Shown one piece after another: positions 8,652 to 14,032 of a stretch of DNA of 20,648 bases. The first letter of the stretch is position 1, and each line of letters begins with the position of its first letter. Source of the DNA: Bacteroidota bacterium (GTDB lineage Bacteria > Bacteroidota > Ignavibacteria > UBA10030 > UBA6906); NCBI GenBank assembly GCA_003541875.1, contig DPLS01000296.1, forward strand, positions 1 to 20,648. The letters are read 5' to 3'. Made by a program: the position numbers and the translations under genes. The notes under the pieces were generated by a model. The model searched no databases. It was not told where the DNA came from and saw nothing but the letters and a program-made list of their open reading frames with translations.

Positions 8652-9259
8652 TTCCATCCCCTCGCACACATGGCTGCGTAGATTCTCTCGGCCCGTTCCG
8701 ATGAACGAACAAAAAGCTGTCCGACAATCGGTGCCAATGATCTCCATTGGAGCAAGCGTGTAGCGGTGTATGTCCGGCTCATCCGCGCCCGATGCATGCG
8801 TTCAGTTTCATCAATCAGAAGAAAGAGGTAGCGATACATCAAAGCAAGAATGGTAAGGAAGACTCTTGGAACGTGTGCTTGTTGAAGGACCCGAAGCAGA
8901 TCGGCAAATGGGGTTGTGTTGGAAAGCAGGATCATGGTAAAGAGGCACACCGTACTCTTGAGCAAGACCGTAGTAAAAACAATCACACCCTGCGATTGGA
9001 ACAAACTGAGGAGCGCAACACCAAGAACGAATGGCTCCAGCATGAGCAGACGTTTGAGAAGAAATGGGATTGGTATCTCGCTCGCAATTGCAACAATGAT
9101 CACAAAGACAGCAGCTGCCAGAATGCAGGGAGTGTCGGAAATGGGAATGCTCACCGTCGCACCCGCGGTCACCAGCGCGATCAGAAGCTTCAGCCCCGCC
9201 GGCAGACGATGAATCGGGCTGGAGAGTCGGCTGTAACGGTCAATGAAATCGTGGCGCAT
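8648..9259 (-). CDS. cbiQ: ECF transporter transmembrane component CbiQ/EcfT
   Basis: The membrane T-component that couples the CbiO ATPases to the substrate-binding CbiM. The 203-residue product, slightly short for the family, begins with the usual amphipathic FIDRYSRLSSPIHRLPAGLK. It then has four to five hydrophobic helices and ends with coupling-helix motifs: RMSRTY near residue 160 and the Ala-Arg-Gly motif AMCARGW at the C-terminus. The start ATG is 15 bases after the cbiM stop; no clear ribosome site is seen. The last bases overlap cbiO. Confidence 0.9.
   Translation of the reverse strand: MRHDFIDRYSRLSSPIHRLPAGLKLLIALVTAGATVSIPISDTPCILAAAVFVIIVAIASEIPIPFLLKRLLMLEPFVLGVALLSLFQSQGVIVFTTVLLKSTVCLFTMILLSNTTPFADLLRVLQQAHVPRVFLTILALMYRYLFLLIDETERMHRARMSRTYTATRLLQWRSLAPIVGQLFVRSSERAERIYAAMCARGWK
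8657..8663 (-). promoter_or_regulatory. Ribosome binding site deciding the cbiO start
   Basis: GAGGGGA on the minus strand, inside the last codons of cbiQ, lies 5 bases before the ATG at 8651. Together with the ATGA stop/start overlap it indicates translational coupling and argues against the longer frame beginning at 8747. Confidence 0.7.
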
Positions 9260-9274
9260 GGGAGAGAGTGATCT

Positions 9275-10219
9275 TCATGAGAGCGACTTGGTGCGTGGTG
9301 CCAGCACTCGTGCGAGCAGATACGAGAGGGCAAACACGATCCCTCCGCCGATGACACCAGCTAAAGCAGTAGCGAGCACCGGTGAGCCCATTCCCGGCCA
9401 ATGGTAGTCTGCCATCGGTGAATGAACAAGTGGATGAGTGACAGCTTTCTGCTCGAATCCCAGAAGTGCGGCTACCCTTTCCAGTCCATCGGGCCACGGC
9501 GATGCAAAGGGCGAAACAAAGAGTATCAACGCAAAGGAAATCACCAAGCCGTACACGATCCACGACCTTTGAGGATGCTGCGAATTGTCAGTATCTCGAG
9601 CAAGAAGATCTGGGCGAGTCTTGCCGATTGCCGATATGACAAGCGCGGTGATCCCAGCCTCTCCAACACCGATCAACATGTGGACGCTTGCCATCGTCGT
9701 GAACCCGACATTCCATGCCACGGTTCCAGACCAAGCAAGTTCTCCGGCACAACAAACAGAAGCGAGAACAGTCGAACACCACGACGCGAATGCTACACCC
9801 ATCAGGAATCCTCGATCACCTTTGATAAGTCGATGGACCGTTCGAAAGACAACATATCCACCAACCGATGAAACGATGGCCATATTCAGTATATTAGCTC
9901 CCAGAGCGAGCAGCCCTCCGTCCGCAAAGAAAAGACATTGGACAATCAAGACCGAAGTCATCACAACAATTGCGCTTGTCGGACCAAGAAGCACGGCTAC
10001 GAGAACGGCACCCATGAGATGTCCGGAAGTTCCGCCAGCGACGGGAAAATTCAACATTTGCGCTGCGAAGACGAAAGCCGAGGCCAGGCCCATCAGCGGA
10101 ACGCGTCGAGAGGGAAGGTGCAGTTTCGCTTCACGAATGGCGAACCCCAGTCCTGCTGTTGAAAGCGCTGTAGTGGCGACGATGGTTTTGGTGTCAAGAA
10201 ATCCATCAGGGATGTGCAA
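9275..10219 (-). CDS. cbiM: Cobalt/nickel ECF transporter substrate-capture protein CbiM with C-terminal PDGLE/CbiN-like domain
   Basis: The S-component that binds the metal ion. In this family the mature N-terminus Met1-His2 and a His near position 67 ligate the metal. The frame is open far upstream through a tRNA gene, but only a TTG at 10219 gives the family start MHIPDGFLD, and with it the GTSGHLMGA histidine falls exactly at residue 67. This makes the TTG start convincing although its ribosome site is weak. Residues 1-215 are the multi-helix CbiM domain. The last part, with SPWPDGLERVAALLGFE and a final helix, matches the PDGLE/CbiN-type domain fused to CbiM/NikM in many genomes, so no separate cbiN is needed. 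Length is 314 residues. It heads the cbiM-cbiQ-cbiO set; Co versus Ni is undecided. Confidence 0.92.
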   Translation of the reverse strand: MHIPDGFLDTKTIVATTALSTAGLGFAIREAKLHLPSRRVPLMGLASAFVFAAQMLNFPVAGGTSGHLMGAVLVAVLLGPTSAIVVMTSVLIVQCLFFADGGLLALGANILNMAIVSSVGGYVVFRTVHRLIKGDRGFLMGVAFASWCSTVLASVCCAGELAWSGTVAWNVGFTTMASVHMLIGVGEAGITALVISAIGKTRPDLLARDTDNSQHPQRSWIVYGLVISFALILFVSPFASPWPDGLERVAALLGFEQKAVTHPLVHSPMADYHWPGMGSPVLATALAGVIGGGIVFALSYLLARVLAPRTKSLS

Positions 10220-10277
10220 AGCCGTCTCACGAATTAAGTTGGGCCGAACTACTGCGGTCAGCGTGAAAGGAGTAATG

Positions 10278-10351
10278 TGCGCCTGGAGGGATTTGAACCC
10301 CCAACCCTCAGATCCGAAGTCTGATGCTCTATCCAGTTGAGCTACAGGCGC
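10278..10351 (-). tRNA. tRNA-Arg (anticodon TCG)
   Basis: Cloverleaf on the minus strand: 7-bp acceptor stem GCGCCTG/CAGGCGC, D arm GCTCAACTGGATAGAGC, anticodon stem TCAGA/TCTGA with loop CTTCGGA (anticodon TCG), T loop TTCAAAT and discriminator A. CCA is not encoded. It would read CGA and probably CGG. It lies 58 bases upstream of cbiM on the same strand with no terminator between. Confidence 0.96.
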
Positions 10352-10385
10352 ATTGTGCCCTTGTGTGACTGTAATGTATTGAAAA

Positions 10386-10414
10386 AATGTAGGCAAATTG
10401 TGTTAGAGTATCAA
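10386..10414 (-). promoter_or_regulatory. Sigma-70-type promoter for tRNA-Arg(TCG) and probably cbiMQO
   Basis: Minus strand: TTGATA (10414-10409), a 17-base spacer, TACATT (10391-10386). The predicted start is near 10379, about 28 bases before the mature tRNA. It is the only convincing promoter I see upstream of cbiM. Confidence 0.6.
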
Positions 10415-10463
10415 CGTCTGGCGATCGACTCGGATTCACCCGACAGATTCCAATAGTAAGAGA

Positions 10464-10489
10464 CAGACCAAATTTCTATATTTGGTTTG
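10464..10489 (+). repeat. 10-bp hairpin in the wecB leader
   Basis: CAGACCAAAT and ATTTGGTTTG pair over 10 bp (one G-U) around the 6-base loop TTCTAT. The core ACCAAAT/ATTTGGT is perfect. It lies 70 bases before the wecB ATG in the divergent gap between tRNA-Arg(TCG) and wecB. No T-run follows on either strand, so it is not an intrinsic terminator. It could be an operator or a leader structure. Confidence 0.5.
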
Positions 10490-10559
10490 GGCCTTCATTG
10501 CAATAGCAGGGACGGGCTTCTGAAAAGCTGATGGGCAGTTTCTCAAGACTGGGTATTTC

Positions 10560-11729
10560 ATGGCAAAGAAAAAGAAGATCGCCGTCATATTTGGTACGAG
10601 ACCGGATACCATCAAGCTAGCCCCAATCATTTTGGAGCTGAAGAAGCGGACAGCGCACTTCAAAGTTGTCACGATAGCGACTGCTCAACATCGGCAGATG
10701 TTGGATCAGGTTCTTGAGGTGTTCAAGATCAAACCCGACCATGATCTCAATATCATGGAACCGCGTCAGACACTTGCGACGATCACGAAGAACACAATCG
10801 AAGCCCTTGATGGCATTCTGGAGATGGAGAAACCGGATCTTGTGCTGGTCCAGGGGGACACAACAACAACTTTTGTTGGGAGTTTGGCGGCATTCTTCCG
10901 ACACATCCCTGTCGGGCATGTGGAAGCCGGCCTCAGAACCAACAACAAGGCACATCCGTTTCCTGAAGAGATCAATCGCCGGCTGACAAGTTGCATTGCC
11001 GACCTCCACTTCGCGCCAACATCTGCTGCAAGGAGGGCTTTGCTGCGAGAGCACGTTGATCCTCGCTCAGTGTTTGTTACCGGCAATTCCGTTATCGATG
11101 CGCTCAACATATCAGTCAAGGCGCGATACAGGTTCTCCAGAGAGGACCTCAACAAGATTGTGGCGATGCAGAGGCGGATTCTCCTAATCACCATGCACCG
11201 GCGGGAGAATTTGGGGGAACCAATGAGGGGCGCTGCCATGGCAATCCGGCGGCTTGCCAGCATGTTCCCGGATTGCGAAGTGATATTTCCGGTTCACCTG
11301 AATCCAAGAGTGCGTGAAGTTGTCTACCCGGTACTCAGCCGTATCCCTAACGTGCATCTCGTAGAACCAATGGACTATTCGGGTTTTGTCAACCTCATGG
11401 CAAAGTCATATCTTATTCTCACAGACTCCGGCGGAGTACAAGAAGAAGGTCCGGCGCTTGGGAAGCCCGTGCTCGTTCTGCGCGAGGTTACCGAGCGCCC
11501 CGAAGCGGTTGAGTACGGGACGGCAAAGCTCGTGGGATTGAACGAGGAGAAGATAGTGAACACCGCGCGCAAGCTGATGGAGAACTCTCGCGCATACAAT
11601 GAGATGGCGAGAGCAACAAATCCGTACGGTGATGGTCGTGCGGCTCGGCGGACAGTTGGCATCATCATCAGGTATTTCGGCTTGTCAAGAGCACTCGTCA
11701 AAGAGTTCAGGCCGGGAATTTCTGTCTAG
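10560..11729 (+). CDS. wecB: UDP-N-acetylglucosamine 2-epimerase (non-hydrolysing)
   Basis: Interconverts UDP-GlcNAc and UDP-ManNAc, a precursor for surface polysaccharides. The 389-residue GT-B-fold protein has the family catalytic set: Asp100 (VQGDTTTTF), Glu122 (GHVEAGLRT), Glu136 (PFPEEINRRL) and His213 (TMHRREN), corresponding to Asp95, Glu117, Glu131 and His213 as I recall them from E. coli WecB. The C-terminal nucleotide-binding part has LTDSGGVQEEGPALGKPVLVLR and RPE. The N-terminal GTRPE motif reads GTRPD, a conservative change. The gene stands alone between two tRNA loci on the other strand; the ribosome site is weak and I see no clear promoter box or terminator. The sugar pathway suggests a link to the O-antigen ligase and flippase. 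Confidence 0.96.
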   Translation: MAKKKKIAVIFGTRPDTIKLAPIILELKKRTAHFKVVTIATAQHRQMLDQVLEVFKIKPDHDLNIMEPRQTLATITKNTIEALDGILEMEKPDLVLVQGDTTTTFVGSLAAFFRHIPVGHVEAGLRTNNKAHPFPEEINRRLTSCIADLHFAPTSAARRALLREHVDPRSVFVTGNSVIDALNISVKARYRFSREDLNKIVAMQRRILLITMHRRENLGEPMRGAAMAIRRLASMFPDCEVIFPVHLNPRVREVVYPVLSRIPNVHLVEPMDYSGFVNLMAKSYLILTDSGGVQEEGPALGKPVLVLREVTERPEAVEYGTAKLVGLNEEKIVNTARKLMENSRAYNEMARATNPYGDGRAARRTVGIIIRYFGLSRALVKEFRPGISV

Positions 11730-11785
11730 GAAGGCTGGGATCGGAGGACATTCCGAAGTTGTCAAGCTGGGCAGTTTTTCTGTTG

Positions 11786-11859
11786 TGCGCCGGAAGGGAG
11801 TCGAACCCCTAACCCCCAGCTTCGTAGGCTGGTGCTCTATCCAGTTGAGCTACCGGCGC
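11786..11859 (-). tRNA. tRNA-Arg (anticodon ACG)
   Basis: Minus strand: acceptor stem GCGCCGG/CCGGCGC, D arm GCTCAACTGGATAGAGC (identical to the other tRNA-Arg), anticodon stem CCAGC/GCTGG with loop CTACGAA (anticodon ACG), T loop TTCGACT, discriminator A, no encoded CCA. A34 is the classical TadA substrate. It is the last gene of the three-tRNA operon. Confidence 0.97.
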
Positions 11860-11875
11860 GTGCAATAATGGAAAA

Positions 11876-11889
11876 TTGCCAATTGGCAA
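11876..11889. repeat. 14-base perfect palindrome between tRNA-Arg and tRNA-Glu
   Basis: TTGCCAATTGGCAA is a perfect palindrome. It is followed by two more CAATTG copies (near 11895 and 11901), giving an AT-rich self-complementary spacer between two tRNA genes. Confidence 0.6.
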
Positions 11890-11910
11890 GTCCCAATTGA
11901 CAATTGCTTG

Positions 11911-11983
11911 TAGCCTTAACGGGAATCGAACCCGTATTTGAGCCTTGAGAGGGCTCCGTCCTAAACCGTTAGACGATAAGGCC
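11911..11983 (-). tRNA. tRNA-Glu (anticodon CTC)
   Basis: Minus strand: acceptor GGCCTTA/TAAGGCT with a G1-U72 wobble, D arm beginning GTCTAACGG, anticodon stem GAGCC/GGCTC with loop CTCTCAA (anticodon CTC, codon GAG), T stem ACGGG/CCCGT with loop TTCGATT, discriminator A, no encoded CCA. A TTC-anticodon tRNA-Glu for GAA must lie elsewhere. Confidence 0.95.
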
Positions 11984-11997
11984 AACACGATTCCGGA

Positions 11998-12037
11998 TTT
12001 CGGATCCGCGGTTCAGGATTTGAACTGCAATCCGAAA
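11998..12037. repeat. Two-part inverted repeat between tRNA-Glu and tRNA-Gln
   Basis: TTTCGGAT (11998-12005) pairs with ATCCGAAA (12030-12037). Inside, GTTCA (12011-12015) pairs with TGAAC (12021-12025). Together they form a bulged hairpin that fills most of the spacer. No T-run follows on either strand, so a processing or spacer structure is likelier than a terminator. Confidence 0.55.
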
Positions 12038-12067
12038 CTAGCAATCCGCTTTCCGCCAACTCGAATG

Positions 12068-12138
12068 CTGCCCCGCAAGGATTCGAACCTCGATAAACAG
12101 ATCCAGAGTCTGCTGTCTTGCCGTTAGACGACGGGGCA
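12068..12138 (-). tRNA. tRNA-Gln (anticodon CTG)
   Basis: Minus strand: acceptor TGCCCCG/CGGGGCA with the U1-A72 pair and G73 typical of tRNA-Gln, short D arm GTCTAACGGCAAGAC, anticodon stem GCAGA/TCTGT with loop CTCTGGA (anticodon CTG, codon CAG), T stem CGAGG/CCTTG with loop TTCGAAT, no encoded CCA; 71 bases. First gene of the tRNA operon. Confidence 0.95.
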
Positions 12139-12159
12139 AATTTCTGACTTTGGATGGCT

Positions 12160-12188
12160 AATCTACTGAATTCTCTCCGAAATGTCAA
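12160..12188 (-). promoter_or_regulatory. Sigma-70-type promoter of the Gln-Glu-Arg tRNA operon
   Basis: Minus strand: TTGACA (12188-12183, perfect), a 17-base spacer, TAGATT (12165-12160). The start would be near 12153, about 15 bases before the tRNA-Gln 5' end. Confidence 0.7.
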
Positions 12189-12267
12189 CGCACCGTTGAT
12201 GCGACTCTACCCCCCGAGAACCAGAGCGAGGAAACAAGTGCTTATGTCTTTCCTTTTGATAAACTTC

Positions 12268-12296
12268 TTGACTTTTACACTCAAATCTGATAGTTT
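12268..12296 (+). promoter_or_regulatory. Probable promoter of the OmpA/TSP3 gene
   Basis: TTGACT (12268-12273), a 17-base spacer, TAGTTT (12291-12296), divergent from the tRNA operon promoter. The start would be near 12303, giving a leader of about 78 bases. The -10 box is weak. The 12139-12380 gap holds nothing else I can support. Confidence 0.45.
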
Positions 12297-12380
12297 CGTG
12301 CAACTGTTCAGGCGCGATGGTCCACAGGCGCAGTGGTTACTAAACTCAACTCTTCTCGACTCATATAGGAGACTCTCTGA

Positions 12381-13934
12381 ATGAAAAGACTCACCGTCGT
12401 TGCACTCGTCTTGTGCTCGAGCGTGTGTATTGAACTAGGTATTGCTCAAAACACACAGGGGAAGTGGGCGTTGGGTTTCCACGGAGGGGTCAACCTCTGG
12501 TTCAATGATTTCAATAAGCGCCTTATTTCGCCAGGCGGTGAATTTATGTTGCGTTACGGTATCCACCGCTATGTTTCTCTTGGCATCACGGGTGGGTATG
12601 AGGTGTTCAAATCACAGCAAGATCCCCTTTTGGTTTTCACGAGCGGGTCGAACGTGGGCTCGTACGACTATTTCAGGTTGGATGCGATTCCTGCAGCGTT
12701 TCAGGTGTGGGTACATCCAGCGCCTGGGCATCGTGTATCGCCTTATCTGTATGCTGGGATTGGCGACATGTTCTACAAACGGAAGGACTATGCAAATAAC
12801 TTTGTTCCTCAGGACAAGTATTACAGCACAATCATGGTTCCTGTGGGGGCTGGAATTGAGATCTTCGTGAACAAGAAGTTGGCGGTTGTTCTAGAAGCCG
12901 GGTATCGTATCATGAACGACAAGACCGATAACTACATTTTCAACAACGGTGATAGTTGGGCGACCGGCAAAGCAGGTATCAACATCTTTCTTGGGAGTGG
13001 AGATGCAGACGATGACGACAACGATGATCTGACGAATGGCGACGAGCGCAAGTTGGGTACGAATCCCGAGAATGCTGATTCAGATGGAGATGGTTTGAAG
13101 GATGGTGAAGAAGTCAAGCGGTACAAGACAAATCCCCTCCAGAAGGATACCGATGGCGACGCGCTATCGGATGGTGACGAAGTGTTTACCTACAAGACTG
13201 ATCCCACAAAATCGGATACTGACGGAGACGGTCTCTCTGATGGCGACGAAGTGCTCAAGTATCATACCGATCCGTTGAAACTGGACACTGATGGCGATGG
13301 ACTGACTGACGGCGATGAAGTTCTGAAATATCACTCCGATCCATTAAAGGTCGACACTGACGGTGATGGACTTTCCGATTGGGACGAAGTGAAGACGTAC
13401 AACACTGATCCTGCAAAGGCGGATACGGACGGTGATGGATTGAACGACAGTGATGAGATCAAGAAATATCGCACGAACGCACTGAAACCGGATACCGACG
13501 GCGGTGGCGTCAACGATGCAGCAGAGGTTCAACGTGGCACGAATCCACTAAGCCCGAAGGATGATCTGAAGGATACGATCATTCTGGAAAGGGGGAAGAC
13601 CGTCATTCTGGAGGGCGTCAATTTCGCCAGTGGCAGCTCAACGCTCGGTTCTTCTTCTGAGAAGACACTCGATAAGGCTTACAATGCTCTGATCGCCAAT
13701 CCGGGTATTGTGGTTGAGATTGCGGGTTACACGGACAATGTCGGCAAACCCGATGCTAATGATAATCTCTCGGCCCGTCGCGCTCAGTCTGTCAAGGCAT
13801 GGCTTGTGAAGAAGGGTATTCCGGCGAATCGGTTGACAACAGTCGGCAAGGGAATGCGCGACCCGATTGCACCGAACGATTCTCCCGATGGCCGTGCACA
13901 GAACCGCCGCATCGAGTTCCACGTGATGAAATAG
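12381..13934 (+). CDS. OmpA-family outer-membrane protein with thrombospondin type 3 calcium repeats
   Basis: A 517-residue envelope protein. Order: Sec signal peptide (MKRLTVVALVLCSSVCIELG, cleavage probably after A22); an OmpA/PorA-like beta-barrel (about 27-206) rich in alternating aromatic strands (GFHGGVNLWFNDF, PYLYAGIGDMFYKR, VLEAGYRI); an Asp-rich linker; seven 23-residue TSP3 repeats (233-392) of the form DTDGDGLSDGDEV, which bind calcium and form a stiff stalk; and an OmpA C-terminal peptidoglycan-binding domain (about 405-517) with NFASGSSTL, GYTDNVG and LSARRAQSV. Asp452 and Arg467 probably contact diaminopimelate, as in the family. It would tie the outer membrane to the wall. The ATG follows AGGAGA by 8 bases. 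It is monocistronic, closed by a strong terminator. Confidence 0.95.
   Translation: MKRLTVVALVLCSSVCIELGIAQNTQGKWALGFHGGVNLWFNDFNKRLISPGGEFMLRYGIHRYVSLGITGGYEVFKSQQDPLLVFTSGSNVGSYDYFRLDAIPAAFQVWVHPAPGHRVSPYLYAGIGDMFYKRKDYANNFVPQDKYYSTIMVPVGAGIEIFVNKKLAVVLEAGYRIMNDKTDNYIFNNGDSWATGKAGINIFLGSGDADDDDNDDLTNGDERKLGTNPENADSDGDGLKDGEEVKRYKTNPLQKDTDGDALSDGDEVFTYKTDPTKSDTDGDGLSDGDEVLKYHTDPLKLDTDGDGLTDGDEVLKYHSDPLKVDTDGDGLSDWDEVKTYNTDPAKADTDGDGLNDSDEIKKYRTNALKPDTDGGGVNDAAEVQRGTNPLSPKDDLKDTIILERGKTVILEGVNFASGSSTLGSSSEKTLDKAYNALIANPGIVVEIAGYTDNVGKPDANDNLSARRAQSVKAWLVKKGIPANRLTTVGKGMRDPIAPNDSPDGRAQNRRIEFHVMK
13077..13556 (+). repeat. TSP3 repeat tract, 69-base unit
   Basis: Seven consecutive units of about 69 bases (23 codons; the last unit is 22) encode the calcium-binding repeats. 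The central units (residues 279-301 and 302-324) differ at few positions, showing recent duplication or gene conversion. The outer units (233-255 and 371-392) are more diverged. Confidence 0.9.
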
Positions 13935-13956
13935 AAGCAGAGAATGTGTCTTGTTG

Positions 13957-13993
13957 CCGCCTGCTCCGATGTTCGGGGTAGGCGGTTTTTTTT
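13957..13993 (+). terminator. Strong rho-independent terminator after the OmpA gene
   Basis: CCGCCTGCTCCGA (13957-13969) pairs over its full 13 bp, with two G-U pairs, to TCGGGGTAGGCGG (13973-13985) around a TGT loop, followed by eight T (13986-13993). It points only along the + strand. Confidence 0.95.
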
Positions 13994-14011
13994 GTATCCT
14001 CAATTGCTATC

Positions 14012-14032
14012 GATAGGATGATGGCTCCTATC
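14012..14032. repeat. 7-bp hairpin over the O-antigen ligase stop codon
   Basis: GATAGGA (14012-14018) and TCCTATC (14026-14032) pair perfectly around a 7-base loop; the second arm contains the stop codon (14028-14030, minus strand). It overlaps the palindrome CTATCGATAG (14007-14016). No T-run follows on the minus strand, so it is not a standard terminator. Confidence 0.4.

Noticed and set aside
8652..8747. Upstream extension of the cbiO frame
   Set aside because: It overlaps cbiQ deeply and lacks homology; the ATGA overlap at 8651 with a good ribosome site is a better start.
9585..10340. Long + strand frame antisense to cbiM and the tRNA
   Set aside because: Low-complexity Ser/Thr/Pro/Ala-rich product typical of an antisense shadow of a membrane-protein gene; the cbiM frame has strong family motifs.
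10220..10396. Upstream extension of the cbiM frame
   Set aside because: It translates the tRNA-Arg(TCG) gene; the peptide (APVAQLDRASDFGSEGWGF) is the familiar artefact of reading a tRNA as protein.
11730..11785. Terminator for wecB or the tRNA operon
   Set aside because: Only a 5-bp stem (TCGGA/TCCGA) and an isolated TTTTT are present and they are not adjacent, so no intrinsic terminator can be supported.
12154..12384. Open frame of 76 codons upstream of the OmpA gene
   Set aside because: It covers the tRNA operon promoter and the OmpA promoter and leader, overlaps the OmpA start, and has no recognisable product or ribosome site.
14007..14016. Palindrome CTATCGATAG as a terminator for the O-antigen ligase
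   Set aside because: Short stem with no loop and no T-run on the minus strand; only the hairpin over the stop codon is recorded, at low confidence.
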